Virus record (IMG/VR): IMGVR_UViG_3300047562_001448
Location: 1-49,459 of that record
Length of the DNA: 49,459 nt
Strand: one strand, 5' to 3'
Source of the DNA: a virus
Both the position numbers and the translations under genes were made by a program. The stretch's first letter is position 1. Each line of letters starts with the position of its first letter. The notes below the pieces were generated by a model. That model ran no database searches and was not told the DNA's origin. It saw nothing but the letters and a program-made list of their open reading frames with translations. Positions 1-12,000 of the stretch are shown in pieces.

Positions 1-3000
1 CAAGATCGTTGTTCACAAAATAAAATTCTGTTCTTAGATCAATTTCTATTTTTATTTCGTCGCCGATACTTAAATTTGAAGGAGGTATAGTTATTAAATT
101 CTGGTTACCGTTGTAGACATAATCGATGACAAAACGCTTCAAGACACCGTTTACATAGACTTTAATATTTCCAGATGTAATATTACCGATAGCTTCTTCT
201 GGATCTAAACCAATAACGATATCATTGTTCGTTCCGTCGTATATTTGATAGGTAGTATCGACTCCCGTCAATTGATAATCATTTACTGTTACTAATACGC
301 TAGCTTGAGCTGATCCTCTCGATAATGCTACAAAATTATCTAAACTAAATCTTCGACTAGAGCCATCATAAACAAACTGCTGCTTATTGACTCTTACTAA
401 AGATAACCCTGTAGAATCTACATCATCCGCAACTCCAATGGCCACTACTTTGATCACCGTGTTTAATTCTGGAGGTAATCCAAATTGTAATAGAACTAAC
501 CCTTGATCATCTATGAAATCGCTACTATTGACATAGCCGATGTCAACCGCTTCACCGTTCACAGACACAGAAACTGCTGATGTTTGATCATACTTGGCTT
601 TAGTTAGGAAAAAATTAGTCTCGCCGTCGGCAACAAATTCTTGATAATCTAATAATTCTAATCCGCCTATTCCTACACTAATTATTTCTATGGCCGCACC
701 GCTAGCAGGAGCAGTCTCGAATACTACTAAATTATTGATTAGATCTATACTATAGTCATCGGGTTCAGTTTGTCTGATTTTATCAACATAGACTATAACA
801 GACGAAGATTGGAAAATTTCTAAATCGATCTTGTATGTTTTACTTAGGCCATCGCTTAGATATACTTTGTTTTGTAAAGGTGCTACTCCAGTTTTAGTAG
901 TGTTAAACACCTTGATACTAACGCTTTCTAAAACCTGTCCAGGTACATTTTCTTCAGGAGCAGGCGATTGGTCTGGACTAACAAATTCATCACCGTCTAT
1001 GATTATTTCTTCAGCTAAAGTTCCTGTAGCAGTTAGATATGCATTTCCTAACGCTGCTAATGTTCCTCCGCTGATATTAGTATCTAATAAATTTGTATCG
1101 TTGATTATTACAGCACCATCGCTATCTACAGTTCGGAATATTAGCGTATCTCCTGCTTCTGTTCTTATATAAGGAATGTCTGTCAAAGGATCTATAAACT
1201 GAACTAATGTTGTAGACCCGTCACCGATAAATGTTGGCATTACTGCACCTGTAGGAGCTGTAGTTCTTCCATTAGGTTGAATCGTTGAGCCGTCATAGAG
1301 ATCGTAATAAGGATCGTCTATTCTTACATAACGATTTTTCTGTTCAATTTCATTACTAAACTGTAGATTATCTATCTGTCTCTGGAAAGTTGAATCTACT
1401 GACAATCCTAAATAAGGATCTTCTTGATTTCTTTTTAGATAGATTGTAATTTGCTGGCCGGCAGCCGGAGTAAAAGGCAGGCTAATAAAACTAGTACTGC
1501 CGTCGCAGACAACATAAAAATCGCTATTAGATTCTACACTATCCCATCCTTCTGTAAACCAAGGAAGAGCATCCCATCCGCCTGTGACATCAAAGGTTGT
1601 ACCTTGAACTTGCACTCCTCCGAAATCTATACCTGTCATTAGCTGATTGATTTCTTTACCTTTCATACCTGCTGTTGGTGCATAGTATTTGTTGATTCTA
1701 TCTATGCTATCTAGAAGGATATCATTTTTTTCGTATGTTATTTCAATGATGTCTCCTGCGACAGGCGGTTCGTTAAAAATTATCTTTCCTTTGATCAACG
1801 AATAAGTGTCTGTTGTAGAAATGTATAAAGAAATCGAATATTCTGACGAGAGAACTACTTGATTATTTTTAATAATTTTTATTTTGCTTTTATCTCTCGT
1901 AGGAGCATAATTTAAATCAAACACCGATGTCGAACCAGTAGCGGTAAACGTTTGCTCTTGTAAGTAGGTTTGATATGTACCAGATTTATTAGTTCTATCA
2001 AATTTCATAGTTAGATCAAACGATCGAACTTTAGAATCTCCTAAAACTGCAATCGCTGTGGCAGTATCTTGAGAATTTCCGTTTCCTCCTATCAAAGATA
2101 TAAGAGGAGTAGCGGTGTATCCTGATCCAACATTAGTAACTCTTATCAACGATACTCGTCCATTTACTATATAAGCCTGAGCAGTAGCACCTGCGCCGTT
2201 GCCTTCGATACGAACCTCAGGAGGGGTGATATAACCCGAGCCAGGGTTTGATATTTCTATAGCTATAATCGAATAAGAACTATTATCTAACCAAGACTTC
2301 CACGGATAAGAATCCACATCACTGTTTGATGTAGTCACTGGAACGATACGCCCGTCCACTAAAGAATAAGTAGGAGGACAGTCGAAATCTGTTATAGCAG
2401 AACGAGTATTGTCTAGATTTGTATATCGACTAGTGTATTCTCTTATAGTAGTTCTATAAGGTTTGACTTCTTCTATGTATTGTCTATAGCTATCTAGATT
2501 GTCATTTTTGTAATTTACTTTTTGTTCTAAAGATCCTGCATTGTGTATGGCATTTAAAAAACTAGTCTTAAATGCCCAATCAACTTTTTCTTGTTCAGAG
2601 AAGATATAGTTGATGCTCAAGAAAAATAACTTATTCCACTCTACAGAAAAATCATCTGTAAAAATGTCTTCTTTTACTGCTTTTAATATATTTCTAAGTT
2701 CAGTTGTCGGCTGCAAATCATATAATACCGCATCAAAAGATCCAACATTATCAAACCCTAAAGGTTCTGTCTTAGAATTATACAGTCCTTCTTTTAATCT
2801 TATAGTTCCGTTCTGTCTTCCTATAATATTATAATCGCTTTCGAAATCGCCTGTACCGCTAACTGTTTTTTCTAAAACTAACCAACCTCCAGTTCCATAT
2901 TCTTTTATTCTTATTAGATCGTTTATTTTTGGTTGTATTGTAGTTTCTAAATAAAAATTTTCTAGCTCAATTACTATTCTAGTCGAGGGAGAATAACCTT

Positions 3001-6000
3001 CTTTCCACCAGTCAACGAATTCCCAATAAGTCGGAGTGCTAAAGCCTTGTGTTTTGCTTCTATAAAAACTATTTCTATCTTGATCGAAACTATAGATACT
3101 CCAGTATCCGTTTGATGTTTCATCAGACCTAACAAGAACACTAAACTCTCTAATTTTAATAATAGCAGATGTATATTTTCTTCCTTTGATCAGGACTGTT
3201 GCAGAATCAATCCTTCCCTGGCTGTCAATTGTCACTTCTGCCTTAGATCCAGATCCAGTCCCTTCTATTTCTATCTGAGGTGCTACTCTATAGCCAAATC
3301 CTGTATCTATGATGTTTATACTTTCTATTTCTCCGTCAACAATAACCGGCTCTAATACAGCACGTCTAAGTCGAGCAGTTCCTACTTCTTGTAAATCAAT
3401 ATAATTATCAACTGCAACATCATACTCATTTAAACCGTCAGCTGGAAGAGGATCGGTAGAATCTAGATTAGTAAAATTTATAGAATCAGCAAATGGTCTT
3501 TTTGAAAGTACAGTATTAATATTATCGATAACTATTTTTAGAATCTTTTCTCTATCAATAAACATCGATTGTCTTGGTCTAAAAGATATTCCGTATTTCT
3601 GTTTAGATGCAAGGTCCTGATCAGGAACAGTATTTCCTTTTTCGTCAAATCCTACTAAACTGTCTATCCATTTGCGTTCTAACGAATTCGGAGGAAGACT
3701 ATCTGATTGTCCTTCTGTCAATAAGACATATTCTCTATGTACTGGTTTTAGTTCGCTTCTATTTTTCTTATATTCAATATTAAGATATGTAGAACTGTTT
3801 CTAATGACAGAATCAAAATTATGTAGAAGAAACTTGTCCGAATCTATAAATGATAGATACGAAATACCAGAAGACTGTGGATTTGATATCAATAATTCAA
3901 CTTCGTCGATACTCTTCCTTCTAAACTTTACATCTGGTAACGTTTTCTTATTTTTAACCCAATAGTAGTATCTAGTTTCAGTCAGCGTTCCTGTTTCTAC
4001 ATTGTAGATTTCTTTGATAGAATAAACAGTATCATCTGGATAACGAGGTTGTCCCGATATTCCAACAGATAAACCGTCAGCAGTGTCGGCAATCGCTGCC
4101 CACTCCGAAGGTAACAAACGAGATTCTACCCATTCGTAAATTTCGACCGTTGAACCTACAGCCTGTTTAGCCCAATTACCAGATCTATAAGAAATATCGC
4201 TTTGTTCATAATTGATCCATTTTACCGTTTCGAGATTCCACCATACTCTTCCGATTTGTTTTTCTCTCCATGGCTGACTATCGTCGACGGTGACTTGATC
4301 TATCCCTAGAGAATATATCGCAGGGTCATACATTGTTTTATAGTCAATTTCTTGTTCTGCTACTGATAGAACTTTATTTTTAAAAGGATCAATAAAATCT
4401 AGATCTGATATTTTTTCTAAGGATTCGTTATCATATAAAGATATAGAATTTATTAAATCGATATCGACTAACGGTGTTTCTTCGGCAATGATCGACCATG
4501 TTGCTTTATTGCTATCTTTTTTGAAAAGTCTTGCTAATCCTTCTTTATTCTCTCCGTAATTAGGAGATCCCACAACTATAGCAGATGCAGATGCATCAAC
4601 ACTAAAACCGAACGACTCAAATGTCTGTAGATCTGATTCTAGTTTCTCTGCTAGAAGATACTTTGTAGATTTTCTTTGAAAAACATAAACTTGTCCGGGA
4701 TAACCGCTGCTTTCAGAAAATATTGTAGTTCTTTGATCAAATGTAGTTTCGACGTTGTCGAACGTGGCAAATAAACGTGCCGGAGCACTTTTAGCTCCAA
4801 CTACAATCTGCTCAGTGGCGGAACTGATCGCGACGCTAGATCCAAAGAAAGAATTAGTAGTCTTTTCGTGACTAATAAGTTTTTGTTTGAGTCGATATTC
4901 TAGATCAGCAAAACCATTAGTTTCTAAAACAAATACAGCTCCTTGATTGATAAAATTAACATCTGCTTCTGGACTAGATACCACTAATGTTGTACCCGTG
5001 TAATCAATATCTAGATCATAGCCAAATAGGTCTCCGGAGGATATCGATTCTGCTATTCCTGTATCATTGATATCTTGTAAATTTCCAGCCGTCACTGTTT
5101 GTTTAAGAACGTATCTGTTATATTGATCTCTTTGATAGACAAAAACTTTTCCTTTGGCAACATCTGTGCTATCACCGACATTGATCCATGCTTCGCTGTC
5201 TGAGGGGTCGCTGCCGATATTCGTATAAACGATAGTACTATCGAGAATGTCAAGAGCAGGATTTAATAATCTATAATAATTTCCTTCGTATCTAACTACG
5301 TCACCTTCTGTATATTCTTGTTCAATTCTCCAGTCCCCACGGAATTTATTAAAAAATTGACCGTCACTATAAGGAGTAGATACGACTAAAACGCTGGCAT
5401 CTCTATTCATAGCCAGGCTATAACCAAAACGATCTCCCTCTTTCGTTAGTTCTGAAAGAGATTCTTCCGAAAGTATTCCAGATGCAATCGTCGATCCGTC
5501 GTCGTCTAAAAATACATTAATAGGAAGAGATGCTTCTGTGCTAACAGGATCTATCTGAATCCAGTCTGCGGATCCTCCCTCAACAGCTATACTACTACCG
5601 TCTCCAGTTATTTCAACTTGAGATCTCCATAATTTTCCGTCGTAGTAAACAATCGATCCTGCAGGATAATAAGTGCTAGAAGAATAGCCTCCTGCATAAT
5701 TCGTATCGATCAGATGGGACCATGTTGTTCCGTCATAAGTGAAAAGATACACTCGGCCTCTATTTCTAAAAGCTCCGGGAGCAGACACAGCCATGTAATA
5801 ACTTGTTCCGTTCTTTCCTATAGAAATATCAAAACCAAAATTTTCATTTTGATCTATGAGGGGGCTTAGGATCGTGGTCTTATAGTTCCATTGTTGATCA
5901 AACCATTCGTAAACAAAGATCGCTCCTTGCTTTTCATCTCCGTTACCTCTGCCCGTAGTAAATGCTTCTACTAAGGTCGCGGGCTCCCATCTTTCAGAAT

Positions 6001-9000
6001 ATACATCTATAGAAGATCCATCTCCGAAGATGTCTTCTCTGGCTTGCCATAGCCTTCCGCCATAAGTTACTATTTCACTAACAAAATACTGGGCGGAAGC
6101 ATTATATTCTCCTCTAAACTTAGATTTTATTCCGCTAGCATCTGGTGCTCCGACGATTAAAAATCTATTATCAGGACTTATTGCTAATGCTTTACCAAAA
6201 GAAAATCCTGTGGTATTTTGAAAATCTTCCGGAGGAGCTATTATGTGTTTTATACTCAAACTATTCGTCGACTCGGAATAACCTATAACATAGTTTGATC
6301 TAGGAATACTTACTATACTTTGAGATAATAATTCTGCATATAATACTCTATAACCAGTTTCTAGAGGATTTGATATTCCATAATCAATTATCGGTTTATC
6401 GGAATATTGATTAGATTTTTCTACTACTTCCCATCTACCGTTACCGGAATCTTCTATCCATAATTTACTTTGAGATTTTAAGATCGCTACAGCTTCTTGG
6501 TCGAGAGATTCGTAAGAATTAAATTTAGCTTCAGTAAAATCGTAAATGAATGTTATGCTACTAGGATCATATTCTACTGCTTTTGTCGATCTTTTAGTAA
6601 CTGTAATAGTTCTAAATTCTACAGAATCAACAAAATAAAATCCTTCTAAATTTCCTATATCTTTGAACCCAACAACGTTTCCTGCTTCATAGCCGTGTGG
6701 CCTATTAAAAGAAATTGTTACACTATCGCCTGTTTCTTCAACATTCTCGATTGTAAGAAAAAGATTTTGATTGAATCTCAGTACCGTCCAGGAATTATTA
6801 TTAAAAGTAACCCAAACATGATCATTATCAAAAAAATCAAAAATACTTAAATCTAATAATCCTTCTAAATTTTTAACTATAAAATCTACCTGATCGTTTT
6901 TAACAAAACCAGCAGACCTATTGAGATCTGAGAAATATCTCTGAGAATTCACAGAAGTTGAAAATGGAACAAAACTAATTGTAAAATCTTTTTTAGGAAT
7001 TCTTAGATACTGATCAATTTTTACTCCGCTTGGCTCTGATTCTACAATAATACTAGGTTGAGGATTCAATTCTAGATCGTTTTTATCTATTAAAAATTCT
7101 ATTTGTTGAGACTGGTCTATTCCGCCAAAACTGCCGACTCTGAATGCCCATTCTTCATTTAACACAACACTATCATCTTCTGTGCCGCTTGTTTTATCAA
7201 ATATTTTTATAATAGCGTTTGCTGTTCCTTTTTCTCTAATAAATCCTTGATAAAGTTTATATTGTATGATGCTGTCTTCTGCGATATCTTCTAGATACTT
7301 TCTTCCTTGATATCCTAAAAATCTTCTAGCCAGTTCTCTCTGACTCGATCCTATTCCTTCTGCATCAAGATCGTAATAATCTTCTATTTGATTTACTTTG
7401 TAATCGAAATTTGGAACTAGTTGTTTAGAAGGAACAGAATCAGATTTTACCCAATTATCGAAATTAAATTCTGATATTCCAGGCTGGTTGATTTTGCTGG
7501 TATAATATTGATTCTGATAGGAAATAATATCTCCTAGCTTATAATCAGTGTAAGGTTGCCATGCTTCTATGTTGACATTATCAAAAATAAATCCAGGGCT
7601 TGTATAATCTCCATCCCAGTCGGTAGTTCTAAATCCTCGGGATTTAATTCTTTCTTGACGATAACCGGTAGGCTTGTCATAGATAACGTCATTGAATATT
7701 GTTCGATCGTCGAAAACAGTAACGTGCTCTTTTAGTACAACAAATCCTTTAAAGAAATAGATTCCTTCGTTGGTATTTGTTGGAGAGATTTTAAACTCTT
7801 GAAAACTTCTATATACATCGATAAAATTCTGTTCTAGAGGTTTTCCGTCACTTTTCAATACATTATATTCGTAAAATGAATTTAAAAGATTATCAATAAC
7901 ACCTGTGGAATTTTTGATGCTTAGTTTTTCTGCTCCGGGGCTAAGTGTGATTAAAGAACCGATTTCCCAATTCTGTTTAGTCCAGAACATAAATTCTTTG
8001 ATTGCTGTAAACCAATCGGTCGGAGATACTGTGTCTGAATTATATCCATCAAAAGAAAATCCTTGGGTTTTTAGATAAAAATCATAACCTAAGATAAAAT
8101 CAACAACTTCTTGTATTGTAGGAATCGTTGATCCGTAGACTAGCGTTTTTATTGTAAAGCTATTAAATTTATTTCTTCTAAGTGCTGTTACTCCGCCGAC
8201 GATTGGTAATCCAGATAACTTTTGTAAATTTTCAGAAGTAAATGTGTCTCCGCTGGTAAAACTTTTAATAGTTCTATAATAAACACTGTTATATCTGATC
8301 ACCACACCGTTGCCGTAAAATTTTTCCGGGGCCCAATCTAAGAAAGATTCTGAAATTCCTCCAACTGAAATCGTGGGATCAGTCGCTGTTGGCACAGCAG
8401 AATAATAGTAAAAAACTGGATCAACAGTATCATAACCTGTTACCTTCCATCCTCTTTCTGCCTTTTCGATAATTATTCCGCTATATGTTATTGTTTGTAT
8501 CGGCGCAGAAATATTAAAAATTATATCGTAGTTTTCTTGGGGGATAAAAACGCTACCGCTGCTACTATTAGGATTCTTGCTATCAAGAATATATTTTTGA
8601 TTGTCTTGATCCACAAATCCCGACAATCTAGAAGTTATAGCTACATCCATGTTAGACAAGAAATCAGAAATGCGTTGAGGATCTAGTCCTTTGCTTTTTA
8701 GATAATCGGCAAGATAAACTATCAACCCCGATGTTAAAACTTCTCCTGATACAGGAATAGTGATATCTCCAAGAGTACTAAAATAATTAGATTGCTTGTC
8801 AACTGTTTGATCTAAAATGTTTAATGTAGTGTCATCGTTATTGAAATTCTTAGTTATATAATCTAAAGGTTTCAACAAACACATAGCTATAATCATAGCG
8901 AATGGATATTCTGAACTAGATCTCCAAACATATTCTGCTGGGCTGATATCTCCAGGTTTAAAACTTCCTTGAGCATTTGCTAATGTGAAATTTGATACTA

Positions 9001-12000
9001 AGTTACTGTCTAACGGACTTAGTAATTTTCCGTTTCCGTCAACAGGAATGTGATCTAATAAAGTTGGTCGTTTGTATCGATCATATGTTCCAGCACGGGA
9101 TCCTTGACGTACGATTCCATCACGAAGGTCTTCCCAAAGAATTAAATTTCCGCTAGTGTAAGGAGCTGAGCCATATTCTTCATCCCACCATGTTGGCTTT
9201 TCACTGAATCCTAACATTTCCCAAGGACAACGATGGGGACGATCTGTGTCGTAATACCAACGGTATATACCCCTCCAATATCCCGGAAGAGCTACTGTTT
9301 TCGCTCTATCAGTCATATTTGAATAGGTATAGGTAAAACTGTTTTCGCTATCAAAGAAATTATTAAATAGATAATCTATATTAGTATCCGATATCCATCT
9401 AAAATATTCTTTGATTAAAATTAAATCCACATCATATTTGGTAAAATCTCCAACACCGTAATAGGACTGTATATTTTTATCGATATCAAAGACCGAAGGA
9501 TCATATTGTTTCTTTATATTATTGTAAATTCTAATCTCTAGTTCAAGTATAGCATCGTCTCTATAATCTCCGAAACAAGAAATTATACTTCCATCGTGAC
9601 CTTGTATCACTTCTCTCGGAACAACGTATGTGTCATCTAAAAATTTGTGCGGAAGATATTTTTTATAAAGTCCTAACTTCGTCGGAGTAGCAGGAACATA
9701 GCCAGAAGCCGTAGAAACATATTCTCTAACAACTAATCTGTCTCCTTCGACTAAATCTATTAGTAAATTTAAAAATCCAAATGTCGAATTAAAAGTATAA
9801 TCACGCTGATAGACTAACTGCTGGTCATTTTTATAAACATAGACTGCCTTTCTGCTCAGTGTTTCTAGATCAAATTTTTCAGAAAGTGTGAAAGTTTTAA
9901 TACCAGTATCTTCTACAGTATAAACTATTTCAGTATAAGCTCCGGATCCTAACATATCTGAATCAGCAAATGGACTGCCTATAGTTTTAGATTTCGATAT
10001 TTCTGTAAGAACGTAGTCAACGATCTCCGAAGGAGTTAGGTCTAAAGAAATTCCTGCTAATAATTCTATAAAAGTATTTTTGAAATCAGTGTATTGTTTC
10101 TTAGCGTATTGTAAAGATTTGATAATATTAAAATCTTTACTAGCCAATAACGATATCGCTAAAGATCCGATTCCCGAATGTTTAACTATTCTCGTTCCAA
10201 ACTGCTGATAGTCTCCGAGATCTCTGAGATTATTGACTCCGACAACCGCGCCCTGGAGATCAGAATTGAATTCTAAAGAGGATCTTAAATGATCGATCGC
10301 GGTTCCTAATGTAAATGTTTCTAATTCTTGATTTAAAGGATTTTTTTCTAATCCAACTGGAATCTCGTAATATCCTTCTCTAGGAATAATGCTACAAAAT
10401 ATTTTCAAGGCTACTACATCGTTTTGATTTAATTGAAAATCGAATGTGAAGGTCCCGGCTATTCTAGTATATGTTGTTATATTTCCGTTGACAAATACTT
10501 GCAAAACTTTATCTTCTATTCTGTCATATTCTTCCCAATCTACAGATTTAAATGATACAGTATTTGTCGGAACTGTAATTACTTGGCTGTCAATTATAGG
10601 CTGCAAAAATCTAGTATCTGTTTTAATCCAACAGTTTTTAAATTCATTTTCTAGAGTATTTTTATAAAAACCTGTTTTAATTTCTGTCGTTAAAGTCTGA
10701 TCTTGTATTTGATAGAGGAAACTTCCAATTTCCCAATCAAATTCAAATTGTATATCTCCTACGTTATTGATATTGAGATAGCTTAAACTAAATCCTAACT
10801 CAGTATCAACTAATGAATTTCCTTTCTTATAACTTATTATTTCCGATCCGCTAAAATTAGAGACAGGATAGGACACTTGATCAGAAAAACTAATTCCTGC
10901 AGAGTCAAATACATCAAACAAAGGAGATTGATTTACATCAGTTTTAATTTGACTTCTTACCCAAGCTGTTCCGTTATAGTGCCACATGGATCTTTTATTA
11001 TTGATTCCTCTCTTGACAAGGACGCATTCTCCTTGTACAGGATCACTATCCGAAGTAGGTCTCAGGCTAATCTGTCGAGATCCGTTGTGTGTGATAAATG
11101 TAACTTCGTAAATTTTATTGTTTGCCAGCTTATCTGTATCTGCAACAAATAATACTCTTGCACCTTGAAAAATAGACTCTCCGTCTACTAGATATCCTCT
11201 ACTTCCTTCAACTATAGAAAACACATCAGTAGTTGTTGTGTCAATAAAATCAATCGATTCTTTAGCCTTTTCTCCGTGATTAAACAACTGTAGGTTTGGC
11301 AAAAATTCTATGATAGGTCTTTTAGCTCGATTAGATTCGTCTGAATCAAAGTCGCTTCCAGAAATTCTGTAAGCATATTCTAAAACAGACCTGTGGAACC
11401 AGCGATTATATCTCGACCATGGATTTAAATCTTGGCTAGATCTATTAATAGTAACATAATCCTTTCTTGCCGGGTAAAATTCAGCGTCATCAAAAGGTTC
11501 TGTGTCAAATCCAGCATCATCAAATAATACTTCAGGTACTGTAGGATTTAATCCTGCAGAAATAACCAGATCTGTAAATTTTACTAACTTTATCGAAGTT
11601 CCGACTCCTTCTACGACCCAGTTCTCCTCAGTATCGTATTTCTCGGGAAAAACACTTCCAACGAATCTAACGATCATTCCATTGCTGAATGATACTCCGT
11701 TGCTACTAACATATGTGGTTTTTCCAATAATTTCTTTTTCTACATCGATAAATGTGTTGGTGTCAACATTAGATATTAAAAATCTTCCTAATCTATCAGG
11801 ATTGGTATTGCTTTGATAATAAAGAACATCTGGAGCATCAAACGGTATCTCAAAAGTTATAGTTCCGGTCTCTGCTCCGTTATTTGTAATACCGAAATTA
11901 TAGTCTAGAGACGATGCGGTCGAGGCTGGTTCTACATATTCCCAATCTTGACTATTTCTATCAATAGAACTTCCATCGCCCTGCGCTATATCTCTTAAAG

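Noticed and set aside
831-11816. Several plus-strand frames of 60-110 codons
   Set aside because: All lie opposite the continuous giant minus-strand frame, which shows clear protein motifs throughout; none has supporting signals.
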